A DNA stretch of 64,000 bases from Dyella humicola (GTDB lineage Bacteria; Pseudomonadota; Gammaproteobacteria; Xanthomonadales; Rhodanobacteraceae), in contig NZ_JAPDPC010000001.1 in the NCBI RefSeq assembly GCF_026283945.1, positions 1,860,001 to 1,924,000 on the forward strand, given 5' to 3'. The translations under genes were made by a program, and so were the position numbers. Position 1 is the first letter of the stretch, and every line of letters begins with the position of its first letter. Below the pieces are notes generated by a model, which had not been told where the DNA came from, did no database searches, and saw nothing but the letters and a program-made list of their open reading frames with translations. Of this stretch, positions 35,609 to 47,956 are shown piece after piece.

Positions 35609-36514
35609 CTATTCGGCAGCGGTTGCCGGTTCGTCGGAGATGTCTTCGACGGGCTCCTCGGCGCGTCCCATCTTGGCTCTTACGTAAATCGGCGCCAGTG
35701 ATTCTTCCTGCACAATCTCCACCAGCATCTCCTTGGCCAGCTCCAGCATGGCCAGGAAGGTCACCACCACGCCCAGGCGTCCTTCGTTCACGTCGAACAG
35801 TGTCTCGAAGCGCTGGAACGTATGGTCGTCCAGCCGAGCCAGCAGTTCGCCCATGCGCTGGCGGACACTTAGCGCCTCGCGCTTGATGGCGTGATGCCCG
35901 AACAGCTCGGCGCGGTGCATCACGTCTTTCAGCGCCAGCAGCATTTCCTTGAGATCGAGCGGTGGTGGCAGCTTGATCACGTTGCGCTCGCCCACATCGG
36001 CGTGGGCCGGCGCGAAATCGCGCTCCATGCGGGGCAGGGCGTCGATGTCCTCCGCAGCCCGCTTGAAGCGCTCGTACTCCTGCAGCCGCCTGACCAGCTC
36101 GGCGCGAGGGTCTTCCTCCAGGCCTTCCTCGGCCGGCGGCCGCGGCAGCAACAGCCGCGATTTGATCTCGGCGAGTATGGCCGCCATCAACAGGTACTCG
36201 GCCGCCAGCTCCAGGCGCATCACGTCGCGCATCATGTCGATGTAGTCCATGTACTGCCGGGTGATCTCGGCGACAGGGATATCGAGAATGTCCAGGTTCT
36301 GCCGGCGGATCAAATAGAGCAAGAGATCCAGCGGTCCTTCGAAGGCTTCGAGAATGACCTCGAGCGCATCCGGCGGGATGTACAGATCCTGCGGCATCTG
36401 CAACATCGGTTCGCCGCGCACGATGGCCAGCGGCATTTCCTGCTGTTGCGGTACCGACGCAAACGCGTCTTGCGGCGCTGTGATCGCCTGAGGCTCGGTT
36501 GGCTCAGTACTCAT
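35609..36514 (-). CDS. scpA: Segregation and condensation protein A (kleisin)
   Basis: 301 residues. The N-terminal kleisin helix bundle contains FEGPLDLLLYLIRRQNLDILDIPVAEIT, followed by LEYL-type AAEYLLMAAILAEIKSRLLLP and the C-terminal winged helix RLGVVVTFLAMLELAKE. It bridges SMC heads with ScpB. The start at 36514 (MSTEPTEPQ) was chosen as the nearest conserved-looking start; an ATG at 36556 would add 14 residues. Neither has a strong ribosome binding site, and about 50 disordered residues precede the conserved domain in any case. Confidence 0.93.
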   Translation of the reverse strand: MSTEPTEPQAITAPQDAFASVPQQQEMPLAIVRGEPMLQMPQDLYIPPDALEVILEAFEGPLDLLLYLIRRQNLDILDIPVAEITRQYMDYIDMMRDVMRLELAAEYLLMAAILAEIKSRLLLPRPPAEEGLEEDPRAELVRRLQEYERFKRAAEDIDALPRMERDFAPAHADVGERNVIKLPPPLDLKEMLLALKDVMHRAELFGHHAIKREALSVRQRMGELLARLDDHTFQRFETLFDVNEGRLGVVVTFLAMLELAKEMLVEIVQEESLAPIYVRAKMGRAEEPVEDISDEPATAAE

Positions 36515-36986
36515 CAATACATGTCGTTGGGCCGCCCATGACGGCTTGCGTTGCATTCAACACGTTATAGGAAACGTTCTGTCCCATCGGCATTCGTTCG
36601 ACGAATGTCCCCGCCCGGATCGCGGCCACTGGCTGGCAATCCTTTGAAGCTAACTTGCGCGATGCCTAGCCGGTGCGCCTCGCGTCACCGCCACGGGCAT
36701 GCATGATGAAATCGCGCCATTCGCGTTTCGACCAGGCTGACCGTGAACGACCTTTGAGCGGCTCCGGCGCGTAAGAATCACGGCAAAGACGCAAGCCAAA
36801 ACGTGACGAAACCCGCGTCATTGGCTCCCAATAGGTCGGCTGAGTGCATCGGGATGGGGGGGCCGTTGCGGTCGATCTTGGCCGATCGTGCGGCGCACCC
36901 GTGGACCTTTGCGAGACCAAGATTAGCCGCTGTCAGCCGGCAAGTCCAGTACACGTAGGGCCCGCCAGGCGTCAAAATAGCAAGTC
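36515..36986. other. Gap of 472 bp between scpA and dinB
   Basis: No gene called. A minus-strand open frame (36666-36920, TTG start, no ribosome binding site) ends in RDSYAPEPLKGR...WSKREWRDFI, which vaguely recalls the C-terminus of DUF397 proteins. The divergent promoters of scpA and dinB must lie here; I could not identify a LexA box. Confidence 0.4.
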
Positions 36987-38162
36987 ATGCCGATGACCCA
37001 ACGCGCGATCATTCATGTTGATATGGACGCCTTCTATGCGGCGGTGGAGCAGCTCGACCGTCCGGAGCTGCGTGGCTGCCCGGTGATCGTTGCGGGCCTG
37101 GGCCCGCGCGGGGTTGTGTCTACCTGCAGCTATGAAGCGCGCCGATTTGGCGTGCGTTCGGCCATGCCCACGGCGCAAGCGCGGCGGTTGTGCCCTGATG
37201 GCTACTATCTGCGGCCCCGCCTGGACCGCTACGAGGCCATCTCGGATCAGATCTTCGACATCTTCCACGAGGTGACGCCGATGGTCGAAGGGCTGTCGCT
37301 GGACGAGGCGTTTCTTGATGTGAGCGCCAGCTTGCGGCTGTTGGGGCCGATCGAGGTGATCGCGCGTCGCATCAAGGGCGCAATCCTGGAGCGCACCCAG
37401 TTGGTGGCTTCCGTGGGCATGGGGCCCAACAAGCTGTTGGCCAAGCTGGCGAGTGAGCTGTCCAAACCTGACGGCTTCCACGGCATTTCTTTCGATCTGG
37501 CCGCGTCTGAGCTCGCACCGTTACCGGTGGGGCGCTTGTGGACCGTCGGTCGCGTGACCGAGCAGACACTACATCGCCTGGGTATCCGTACCATCGGTGA
37601 ATTGGCAGCATGTGACACGGCGCGTCTTGCGGGTGCGCTGGGGCGTCAGGCCGCATCGCTGCAGGCGCTGGCGCGAGGGGAAGATGAGCGTTGCGTCGAG
37701 CCCGAGCAGGCCGAACAATCCATGGGCTCCGAACACACCTTTGATATCGATTTGACGGATAAGGTGCTGGCCGAATCGTGGTTGCTGCGGCAGTGTGAGC
37801 GTATTGCCGCGCGTGCGCGGTGGCGCGGGTTGCAAGGGCGCACGGTCACGCTGAAACTACGAGAGCCGCCGTTTGTCACACATACTCGTCAGGCGCAAAT
37901 GCACGCAACGAGTGCGTCTGCCAGCGAGATCTATGGCGTGGCACGACGCTTGCTAGAGGTTTGGTGGCAGGCGCAATCGCGACCGCGCCTGCGCCTTCTG
38001 GGTGTCAGTCTTTCCGGCTTTGGAGAGCAACGGCAGGGCGACATGTTCAGCGCGGCGCCGAAAGGGCGCGTGACGGACGAGGTGCAGGATCGCGTCAATT
38101 TGCGTTTCGGTTCGGGCAGTCTGGTGCGAGCCGGGGTGTTGCGGGCGCGCAAGCAGGATTGA
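36987..38162 (+). CDS. dinB: DNA polymerase IV
   Basis: 391-residue Y-family polymerase for error-prone translesion synthesis. Palm motifs are HVDMDAFYAAVEQLD (metal ligands D and the steric-gate region) and LSLDEAFLDVS (second D/E pair); the helix-hairpin-helix thumb is GRVTEQTLHRLGIRTIGELAA and a little-finger domain follows. The ATG at 36987 or the one at 36993 may be the start. A C-terminal beta-clamp-binding peptide is not obvious. No SOS box recognised upstream, so SOS control is uncertain. Confidence 0.95.
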   Translation: MPMTQRAIIHVDMDAFYAAVEQLDRPELRGCPVIVAGLGPRGVVSTCSYEARRFGVRSAMPTAQARRLCPDGYYLRPRLDRYEAISDQIFDIFHEVTPMVEGLSLDEAFLDVSASLRLLGPIEVIARRIKGAILERTQLVASVGMGPNKLLAKLASELSKPDGFHGISFDLAASELAPLPVGRLWTVGRVTEQTLHRLGIRTIGELAACDTARLAGALGRQAASLQALARGEDERCVEPEQAEQSMGSEHTFDIDLTDKVLAESWLLRQCERIAARARWRGLQGRTVTLKLREPPFVTHTRQAQMHATSASASEIYGVARRLLEVWWQAQSRPRLRLLGVSLSGFGEQRQGDMFSAAPKGRVTDEVQDRVNLRFGSGSLVRAGVLRARKQD

Positions 38163-38259
38163 AGTTGTAGCGGAGCGCTCCACATCGACAGGGTGGGGTG
38201 GTTTCAGGAAGAACGTGATAGCACCACGATGCGCGTGGCGCGGGGAGAGGACACCAAGT

Positions 38260-38631
38260 ATGAGCAGAGCGGAAGACAACGCCAGGAACGGCTCCGATCC
38301 GGAGCAGTTGCGACCGGCGCGGATGCGTATCGAAACCACGGTACTGATGAGCCGTGTCGACGAATCGCATCCGACCGAACTGGTGGACATCTCCGCGACC
38401 GGGGTCTTGCTGCGTCGGCCGCTCGGCTGGCATGGCGAGATCGGCCAAAGCTGGATCCTGGACATGATCTTCGGCCACGACCTGCATATCCATCTGGAGG
38501 CGCAGGTGGCGCGGGTGTCGGAACGCCATCTGGGGTTTGCCTATACGCGCATCCCCGAGGATAAGCAGGTGCCGTTGTGGAACTTGCTGGGCGGCTATGC
38601 CGACATTCTGGAGTTGTGGAACGAAGAGTGA
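38260..38631 (+). CDS. PilZ-domain protein (putative c-di-GMP receptor)
   Basis: 123 residues, essentially one PilZ domain. The N-terminal arginine-containing RPARMRIETTV and the downstream DISATGVLLR (D/N-x-S-x-x-G motif) form the c-di-GMP site; the arginine motif is less canonical than RxxxR, so binding needs testing. A beta-barrel follows, with a WNLLGGYADILELW tail. The start at 38260 has GGAGAGG ~10 nt upstream; the frame open to 38215 adds 15 residues. It lies between dinB and the convergent fadD, with its own terminator. Confidence 0.85.
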   Translation: MSRAEDNARNGSDPEQLRPARMRIETTVLMSRVDESHPTELVDISATGVLLRRPLGWHGEIGQSWILDMIFGHDLHIHLEAQVARVSERHLGFAYTRIPEDKQVPLWNLLGGYADILELWNEE

Positions 38632-38656
38632 GCCTCCTGGCGGATGCTCCCACATG

Positions 38657-38683
38657 AAAACGCCCGCCGAATGGCGGGCGTTT
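38657..38683. terminator. Bidirectional terminator between the PilZ gene and fadD
   Basis: AAAACGCCCGCC / GGCGGGCGTTT stem with GAAT loop; suits both convergent genes. Confidence 0.75.
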
Positions 38684-38705
38684 GCTTTCCAGCCGTCGCT
38701 CAAGG

Positions 38706-40394
38706 TCAGCTGTGCGCGGCAGCAGGCTGCTTTTCGTCACGCAGTTCGCGACGCAGGATCTTGCCCACATTGCTCTTGGGCAGCGAGTCGCGGAACTCGA
38801 TGATCTTAGGGCGCTTGTAGCCCGTGAGATTCTCCCGGCAGAACTGCTTCAGCTCCTCGACGGTCAGGTTCGGGTCCTTGCGCACCACGAACAGTTTGAC
38901 CACCTCGCCGGAATGCTCGTCGGGGACGCCGACAGCCGCGACCTCGGCAACGCCCGGGTGCTGCATGACGATGTCCTCGACCTCATTCGGATACACGTTG
39001 AAGCCGGACACCAGGATCATGTCCTTCTTGCGGTCGACGATATAGAAGTAGCCGTTCTCGTCCATCCGGGCGATGTCGCCGGTATGCAGCCAGCCATCCG
39101 GTGTAAGTACCTTGGCGGTTTCGTCCGGACGCTGCCAGTAGCCCTTCATCACCTGCGGGCCACTCACCATCAGCTCGCCCACCTCGCCCTGCGGCAGCGG
39201 CAGGCCGTCCTCGGACCAGATGGCGACATCGGTGGACGGAATGGGCAGGCCGATCGAGGCGTTGTAGGCCTTCAGGTCCAGCGGATTCATGCATGCCGCC
39301 GGCGACGTTTCGGTGAGTCCGTACGCCTCCACCAGGGTGACGCCCGTCACCTTCTTCCAGCGCTCGGCCACGGCGCGCTGCACCGCCATCCCTCCACCCA
39401 GGGACAGGTGCAGGCGGGAGAAATCCAGTTCGGCGAAACCTGGCGTATTGAGCAGGCCGTTGAACAGCGTGTTGACGCCAGTGATGGCCGTGAAGCCGGA
39501 CTGCTTCAGTTCCTTGACGAAGCCAGGCATGTCGCGTGGATTGGTGATCAGCCAGTTCAGCCCACCCAGGCGCATGAAGACCATGCCGTTCGCCGTCAGC
39601 GAAAAGATGTGATAGAGCGGCAGGGCGGTAATGATCACTTCCTCGCCCAGCTTGGTATTGCTGCCTACCCAGGCGCCGGCCTGCAGCATGTTGGCGATCA
39701 TGTTGCCGTGCGTAAGCATGGCGCCCTTGGCCACACCGGTCGTGCCGCCGGTGTACTGCAGGAACGCGATGTCGTCGTGACTCAGTTCCACCTTGGGCAG
39801 CGGATGCTTGGCGCCGCGCGTCAGCACATCATTGAAGCGCACCGCGTGCGGCAGCTGGTACGGCGGCACCATCTTCTTGACGTACTTGAGTGCGACATTG
39901 ATCAGTACACCCTTGAGGCCGAGCAGATCGCCGATACCCGTGGTGATGATGTGCTTCACTTCAGTCTCGGCCACGACCTGCTGCAAGGTGGCGGCGAAAT
40001 TGTCGAGCACCACGATGGCCTTGGCGCCGGCGTCCTCAAGCTGATGCTTGAGCTCGCGCGCGGTGTACATCGGATTGGTGTTGACCACCACGAGGCCCGC
40101 GCGCAGCGCGCCGAACAAGGCAATGGGGTACTGCAACACGTTGGGCATCATGATCGCGATGCGATCACCCTTGCCGAGCTTCAGCTCGCCGGTGAGGTAG
40201 CCGGCGAACTGGCGGCTCATCTCATCGACCTGACCGTAGGTGATCTGCTTGCCGAAATTGGAGAAGGCAGGACGGTGGCTAAACCGTTCGAACGCCTCTT
40301 CGAGCACCGCTGCCACGGAGGCGTACTGATTGAAGTCGATTTGCGCGGGTACGCCTTCCGGGTAATGGGCCAGCCACGGACGCTCGATACTCAT
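38706..40394 (-). CDS. fadD: Long-chain fatty acid-CoA ligase (FadD/RpfB-like)
   Basis: 562 residues, the length of E. coli FadD (561). Adenylate-forming motifs are [27 protein letters not shown], and the C-terminal [22 protein letters not shown] followed by a FACS-like [15 protein letters not shown]. It activates long-chain fatty acids for beta-oxidation or recycling. The Xanthomonas homologue is RpfB, beside the DSF synthase gene rpfF; no rpfF is present here. The start at 40394 ([12 protein letters not shown]) fits the family; the frame is open further upstream to 40616 but without homology. Confidence 0.94.
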   Translation of the reverse strand: MSIERPWLAHYPEGVPAQIDFNQYASVAAVLEEAFERFSHRPAFSNFGKQITYGQVDEMSRQFAGYLTGELKLGKGDRIAIMMPNVLQYPIALFGALRAGLVVVNTNPMYTARELKHQLEDAGAKAIVVLDNFAATLQQVVAETEVKHIITTGIGDLLGLKGVLINVALKYVKKMVPPYQLPHAVRFNDVLTRGAKHPLPKVELSHDDIAFLQYTGGTTGVAKGAMLTHGNMIANMLQAGAWVGSNTKLGEEVIITALPLYHIFSLTANGMVFMRLGGLNWLITNPRDMPGFVKELKQSGFTAITGVNTLFNGLLNTPGFAELDFSRLHLSLGGGMAVQRAVAERWKKVTGVTLVEAYGLTETSPAACMNPLDLKAYNASIGLPIPSTDVAIWSEDGLPLPQGEVGELMVSGPQVMKGYWQRPDETAKVLTPDGWLHTGDIARMDENGYFYIVDRKKDMILVSGFNVYPNEVEDIVMQHPGVAEVAAVGVPDEHSGEVVKLFVVRKDPNLTVEELKQFCRENLTGYKRPKIIEFRDSLPKSNVGKILRRELRDEKQPAAAHS

Positions 40395-40531
40395 GTTGGA
40401 TCCAAAGCTCCTGTATTGACCGGCCCGTTGGTGACGATAGGGCGGGTGGGGCATGATGATGTCGAGGCATTGGAGCATACGCCCGCGTATAGCAGCAAGC
40501 CGCGTTGCAGCGAGATTTTCGGAAGCCGTCG

Positions 40532-40975
40532 ATGAGAAAAATATGGTCGAAAATGCTGTTTTGCACGGTTGTTTTGGCGGCACTGGCCGGCTGCCGATCC
40601 ACGCCCAACGAGGCACTCATCCGGCAAGGCATTGAAGCAGCGGCGAATGCTGCCGAGCACGCTCACGCAGCGGCGCTTGGCGACGTGCTTAGTGAGGACT
40701 TCGACGGCAACGCGGGCGCCCTGGCGCGTAGCGACCTTCTGCAGCTGCTGCGTGCCGCCGCATTTCGCGGCGAGACGATTCATACTCTGACCGGGCCGGT
40801 CGAGATCGAACAACGTGGGGCGCGCTACGTCGCGCGCTTTACCGTCACGCTGACCAGCGGGGGCAAGCTGCTGCCTGCGCAAATGGGTGTGTACAAGGTC
40901 GAGACCGCCTGGCGGCGGGATGGGCGCGAATGGCATTGCTATTCGGCCACGTGGACGTCCGTCGGCCAGGACTGA
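40532..40975 (+). CDS. Putative lipoprotein of unknown function
   Basis: 147 residues. Signal peptide with lipobox LAGC (Cys21 from the ATG at 40532); the mature part begins [28 protein letters not shown] and continues with a mixed alpha/beta sequence ([36 protein letters not shown]) suggestive of an NTF2-like fold. That reading is by eye only. It is divergent from fadD and convergent with acnA. An upstream start at 40505 is not supported by a signal peptide. Confidence 0.75.
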   Translation: MRKIWSKMLFCTVVLAALAGCRSTPNEALIRQGIEAAANAAEHAHAAALGDVLSEDFDGNAGALARSDLLQLLRAAAFRGETIHTLTGPVEIEQRGARYVARFTVTLTSGGKLLPAQMGVYKVETAWRRDGREWHCYSATWTSVGQD

Positions 40976-40983
40976 CGATGCCT

Positions 40984-41086
40984 CTGTAGGAGCGCACCCA
41001 GTGCGCGACCGAACGCCGAGGCGTTTACGCTCCGTCAGGGGCTTCCTTGGGGGGCAGGCTTTCGCGCACCGGGTGCGCGCCTGCAG
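40984..41086. repeat. REP-like inverted pair (TGTAGGAGCGCACCC type)
   Basis: CTGTAGGAGCGCACCCAGTG followed by CGCGA (40984-41008) is mirrored by a diverged copy at 41062-41086 (22 of 25 positions). The same unit occurs at 53.8 kb. It sits between the lipoprotein gene and the acnA terminator. Confidence 0.8.
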
Positions 41087-41103
41087 GGGGAGCGGCCGGC
41101 GAC

Positions 41104-41131
41104 GAAAACGCCGCGCGGTGGCGGCGTTTTC
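41104..41131 (-). terminator. Terminator of acnA
   Basis: GAAAACGCCGC / GCGGCGTTTTC, 11-bp stem with a 6-nt loop, 29 bp after the acnA stop on the minus strand. Confidence 0.75.
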
Positions 41132-41159
41132 TTCAGGCGAACGGCCGTTTGCGTGAAAC

Positions 41160-43910
<2,751 letters not shown>

Positions 43911-44316
43911 GGGTAGGGCTCCTGTTGCCAAAGTCGAGCGAGCGCACGTGGCGCAGCCCAGTGATCCTAGAACAGCCAGTGTGAGCGTTATTGCAAGAAA
44001 AAAGCGTGAGTCGGGTGGGTAGCCAACAGCTTGGGGTGGGGTGCCTAGTGTGCAAGCGCCCGCCGCCGTCATTCCAGCACCACGCCATTGCAAGATTTCG
44101 AACGCTGCCGGAAGCGTTGCTTTGCGTTGCGGGCACTACCCCGCGGCTGGCAAAATAAGCGGGTTATGTGCCGCCAAAAAACGGCATCAAGGCAAGGTTT
44201 TGCGCCTTGTCGCGCGTCGGTAGCGGCCACGCGGATTCGGCTTACGCCAGCGACTCCTCGGCGCCTGTGCAAACAGACGCACGCTGCCTCTTTCGTAGTT
44301 CATCGGACGAGATCAC
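43911..44316. promoter_or_regulatory. Divergent acnA/acnB intergenic region
   Basis: 406 bp without a supported gene. It must contain both promoters. I see no confident -35/-10 pair and no Fur or OxyR site that I would defend; a 6-bp inverted repeat CAAGGC/GCCTTG occurs near 44190-44212. Open frames through it on both strands look like non-coding read-through of the N-termini. Confidence 0.5.
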
Positions 44317-46908
44317 ATGCTAAACGCCTACCGCCAACATGTTGCCGAGCGCGCCGCGCTGGGTATTCCGCCGCTGCCGTTGTTGGCCCCGCAGACCGCT
44401 GACCTGATCGAGCTGCTGAAGAACCCGCCCGCGGGCGAGGAAGCCTTCCTGGTCGATCTGGTCACCCATCGCGTGCCGGCTGGCGTGGACGATGCGGCCA
44501 AGGTGAAGGCGTCGTATCTGGCGGCCGTGGCGTTCGGTACCGAGCGGTGCGCGCTGATCTCCCGCGAAAAGGCCACCGAGTTGCTGGGCACCATGCTGGG
44601 CGGCTACAACATCCATCCGCTGATCGAGCTGCTCGACGATGCGCAGGTCGGTGTGATCGCCGCCGATGCGCTCAAGAAGACCTTGCTGATGTTCGACGCC
44701 TTCCATGACGTCAAGGACAAGGCCGACAAGGGTAATGCCAACGCCAAGGGCGTGCTGCAGAGCTGGGCCGATGCCGAGTGGTTCACCAGCCGTCCGGAAG
44801 TGCCGCAGAGCCTGACCATCACCGTGTTCAAGGTGCCCGGCGAGACCAATACCGACGACCTGTCGCCAGCGCCGGATGCCACCACGCGCCCGGACATCCC
44901 GCTGCACGCGCTGGCCATGTTGAAGAACAAGCGCGACGGCGCGCCGTTCCAGCCGGAAGAAGACGGCAAGCGCGGCCCGATCCAGCAGATCCAGGATCTC
45001 ACCAAGCAGGGCCATCTGGTCGCCTACGTGGGCGACGTGGTCGGCACCGGCTCCAGCCGTAAGTCGGCCACCAATTCGGTGCTGTGGTGGACCGGTGAAG
45101 ATATTCCGTTCATTCCGAACAAGCGCTTCGGCGGCGTGTGCCTGGGCAGCAAGATCGCCCCGATCTTCTACAACACCATGGAAGACGCCGGCGCGCTGCC
45201 GATCGAGCTCGACGTCTCCCAGATGGAGATGGGCGATGTCGTCGAGCTGCGCCCATATGACGGCAAGGCGTTGAAGAACGGCCAGGTCATCGCCGAGTTC
45301 CAGGTGAAGTCGGACGTGCTGTTCGACGAAGTGCGCGCCGGTGGCCGCATTCCGCTGATCGTTGGCCGTGGCCTCACCGCCAAGGCGCGCGAAGCGCTGG
45401 GCCTGCCGGTGTCCACCCTGTTCCGCCTGCCGCAGCAGCCGGTCGATACGGGTAAGGGCTTCACGCTGGCGCAGAAGATGGTCGGCCGCGCCTGCGGTCT
45501 GGTGGAAGGCCAGGGCGTGCGCCCGGGTACCTATTGCGAGCCGAAGATGACCTCGGTGGGTTCGCAGGACACCACCGGTCCGATGACCCGCGACGAGCTG
45601 AAGGACCTGGCCTGCCTGGGCTTCTCCGCCGATCTGGTGATGCAGTCGTTCTGCCACACCGCGGCCTATCCGAAGCCGGTGGACGTGAAAACCCACCACA
45701 CGCTGCCGGAATTCATCAGCACCCGTGGCGGCATTTCGCTGCGCCCTGGCGACGGCGTGATCCACTCCTGGCTCAACCGCATGCTGCTGCCCGACACCGT
45801 CGGTACCGGCGGCGACAGCCACACGCGTTTCCCTATCGGCATTTCGTTCCCGGCCGGCTCCGGCCTGGTGGCGTTTGCCGCTGCCACCGGTGTGATGCCG
45901 TTGGATATGCCTGAATCCGTGCTCGTGCGCTTCAAGGGCGAGTTGCAGCCGGGCGTCACCTTGCGTGACCTGGTCAACGCCATCCCGCTTTACGCCATCA
46001 AGCAGGATCTGCTCACGGTCGCCAAGCAGGGCAAGAAGAACATTTTCTCCGGTCGCATCCTGGAAATCGAAGGTCTGCCGAACCTCAAGGTGGAGCAGGC
46101 GTTCGAGCTGTCCGATGCCTCGGCCGAGCGTTCCGCTGCCGGCTGCACGGTGCACCTCGACAAGGCGCCGATCATCGAATACATCACCAGCAACATCACC
46201 CTGCTGAAGTACATGATCGCCCAGGGCTACAAGGACGCCCGCAGCTTGCAGCGCCGCATCAAGGCGATGGAAGCGTGGCTGGCCGATCCGAAGCTGATGG
46301 AGCGCGATGCCGATGCCGAATACGCCGCGGTGATCGAAATCGACCTGGCTGACGTGCACGAGCCGATCGTGGCCTGCCCGAATGACCCGGACGATGTGAA
46401 GACCTTGTCCGATGTGGCCGGCGCCACCATCGACGAAGTGTTCATCGGTTCGTGCATGACCAATATCGGACACTTCCGCGCGGCGTCGAAGCTGCTGGAA
46501 GGCAAGCGCGACATCCCGACCAAGCTGTGGGTGGCCCCGCCGACCAAGATGGACCAGCAGCAGCTGACCGAGGAAGGCCACTACGGCGTGCTCGGCACCG
46601 CCGGCGCCCGCATGGAAATGCCGGGTTGCTCGCTGTGCATGGGTAACCAGGCCCAGGTGCGCGAGGGTGCCACGGTGTTCTCCACCTCGACCCGCAACTT
46701 CCCCAACCGCCTGGGCAAGAACTCCAACGTGTACCTGGGTTCGGCCGAACTGGCCGCGATCTGCTCGCGTCTGGGTCGCATCCCGACCAAGGCGGAGTAC
46801 ATGACCGACGTCGGCGTGATCAACGCCAACGGGGACAAGATCTACAAGTACATGAACTTCGACCAGATCGCCGATTACCAGCAGGTCGCCGACACCGTCA
46901 CCGCCTGA
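44317..46908 (+). CDS. acnB: Bifunctional aconitate hydratase 2/2-methylisocitrate dehydratase
   Basis: 863 residues, the usual AcnB size. An N-terminal HEAT-like domain (first ~160) is followed by the swivel domain ([20 protein letters not shown]) and the three aconitase domains, with cluster cysteines in [12 protein letters not shown] and GCSLCMGNQ. AcnB is the main TCA-cycle aconitase in many gammaproteobacteria, less oxidant-resistant than AcnA. It starts at 44317 ([16 protein letters not shown]). Divergent from acnA and followed by a terminator. Confidence 0.97.
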   Translation: MLNAYRQHVAERAALGIPPLPLLAPQTADLIELLKNPPAGEEAFLVDLVTHRVPAGVDDAAKVKASYLAAVAFGTERCALISREKATELLGTMLGGYNIHPLIELLDDAQVGVIAADALKKTLLMFDAFHDVKDKADKGNANAKGVLQSWADAEWFTSRPEVPQSLTITVFKVPGETNTDDLSPAPDATTRPDIPLHALAMLKNKRDGAPFQPEEDGKRGPIQQIQDLTKQGHLVAYVGDVVGTGSSRKSATNSVLWWTGEDIPFIPNKRFGGVCLGSKIAPIFYNTMEDAGALPIELDVSQMEMGDVVELRPYDGKALKNGQVIAEFQVKSDVLFDEVRAGGRIPLIVGRGLTAKAREALGLPVSTLFRLPQQPVDTGKGFTLAQKMVGRACGLVEGQGVRPGTYCEPKMTSVGSQDTTGPMTRDELKDLACLGFSADLVMQSFCHTAAYPKPVDVKTHHTLPEFISTRGGISLRPGDGVIHSWLNRMLLPDTVGTGGDSHTRFPIGISFPAGSGLVAFAAATGVMPLDMPESVLVRFKGELQPGVTLRDLVNAIPLYAIKQDLLTVAKQGKKNIFSGRILEIEGLPNLKVEQAFELSDASAERSAAGCTVHLDKAPIIEYITSNITLLKYMIAQGYKDARSLQRRIKAMEAWLADPKLMERDADAEYAAVIEIDLADVHEPIVACPNDPDDVKTLSDVAGATIDEVFIGSCMTNIGHFRAASKLLEGKRDIPTKLWVAPPTKMDQQQLTEEGHYGVLGTAGARMEMPGCSLCMGNQAQVREGATVFSTSTRNFPNRLGKNSNVYLGSAELAAICSRLGRIPTKAEYMTDVGVINANGDKIYKYMNFDQIADYQQVADTVTA

Positions 46909-46928
46909 GTGTTGTAAAGAAAGTCCCT

Positions 46929-46962
46929 CGAAGCCCGGCCCTGTGCCGGGCTTCGTCGTTTA
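46929..46962 (+). terminator. Terminator of acnB
   Basis: CGAAGCCCGGC / GCCGGGCTTCG, 11-bp stem with 5-nt loop, then a short TCGTTT run. Confidence 0.6.
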
Positions 46963-47000
46963 TGCTTCACGATGACACAGCGAGACGACAGGCAGCACGG

Positions 47001-47912
47001 ATGATCTCCACTCACTTATCGGTAGTCTCGCTGCGTGACCTGATGCTGGTGCAGGCCGTGCGCCGCCACGGCAGTTTCAACAGCGCGGCGCGTGCGATGC
47101 ACATCAGCCCCTCTGGTCTTTCGCATCAAGTGCAAAAGGTGGAGCAGGCGCTAGGTGCGCCGCTGTTCGAGCGTGGCGGTCGGCGCGTGGTGCCGACCGC
47201 TGGCGGGCAACGCTTGCTGGAGCAGATTGACGCCGTGCTGGCTTCCGCCGAACTGTTGCAGCAGGTGGCCCGTGCGGGTGAGGTGGCCTTTGGCGGCGAG
47301 TTGCGCTTGGGTGTCCCGGCCTCGCTAGGCCCTTATCTTCTGCCGCACCTGATCGAGCCGTTTCCGCAGCACTTTCCCGGCACACGTTTGAGCCTGTCCG
47401 AAGGTAAGCCGCGTGGGTTGCTGCGACGCTTGAACGAAGGTGAGCTGGATGCTGTGCTGGCGCCGCGCGTGACGCCGCTCAGTGGTACGGCGATGCGGCC
47501 GCTGTTCTTCGAGCCGTGGGAGCTAATGCTGCGTGCCGACCATGCGCTGGCGGGCAAGCGCAGCGTCGCACTCGATCAACTCGATCCCAGTGAAGCCACC
47601 TTGATGATGGAAAGCCACGCGGATGATGTGCTCGGTGGTGGCCATGTGCAGGACGTCAGCCTGGAAAGCCTCGCGGCCCTGGTTGGCCTGCGTGGCGGCT
47701 ATGCGCTGGTGCCCGCGCTCGCCCACGATCGCCTTGCGTCGATGCCGGATATCGTTCTTTCGAAGATCAAGGGGCAGGCGACGGGGCGCGAAATCGCGCT
47801 CTATTGGCGCGAGGCCTCGCCGTGGAGCAGCGACTTGCAGGCGTTTGCTTTGTTGTTGCGGCGGTTGGCGAAGCAGCGGCCGGGGTTGAAGTTGGTGGGT
47901 GAGGGCGCGTAG
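47001..47912 (+). CDS. LysR-type regulator, OxyR-like but cysteine-free
   Basis: 303 residues. N-terminal helix-turn-helix (RRHGSFNSAARAMHISPSGLSHQVQKVEQ) and an effector domain with LGVPASLGPYLLPHLI and NEGELDAVLAP, close in pattern to OxyR. Not a single cysteine is present, so the disulfide switch of true OxyR is absent; another signal must be used. The ATG at 47001 was preferred over 46962 because homologues begin shortly before SLRDLMLVQAV. It follows acnB after a terminator; a target in the aconitase region is only a guess. Confidence 0.87.
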   Translation: MISTHLSVVSLRDLMLVQAVRRHGSFNSAARAMHISPSGLSHQVQKVEQALGAPLFERGGRRVVPTAGGQRLLEQIDAVLASAELLQQVARAGEVAFGGELRLGVPASLGPYLLPHLIEPFPQHFPGTRLSLSEGKPRGLLRRLNEGELDAVLAPRVTPLSGTAMRPLFFEPWELMLRADHALAGKRSVALDQLDPSEATLMMESHADDVLGGGHVQDVSLESLAALVGLRGGYALVPALAHDRLASMPDIVLSKIKGQATGREIALYWREASPWSSDLQAFALLLRRLAKQRPGLKLVGEGA

Positions 47913-47956
47913 CGCCCTTTCGCTCTGTTCGAGCGCCGAGCCACCCGCTCTTAGCC

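Noticed and set aside
36930-36986. Considered a LexA box before dinB (CTGT..CCAG)
   Set aside because: Spacing and half-site do not fit the CTGT-N8-ACAG consensus.
44320-46581. 753-codon minus-strand frame antisense to acnB
   Set aside because: Antisense shadow of a canonical AcnB; no start signal or domain.
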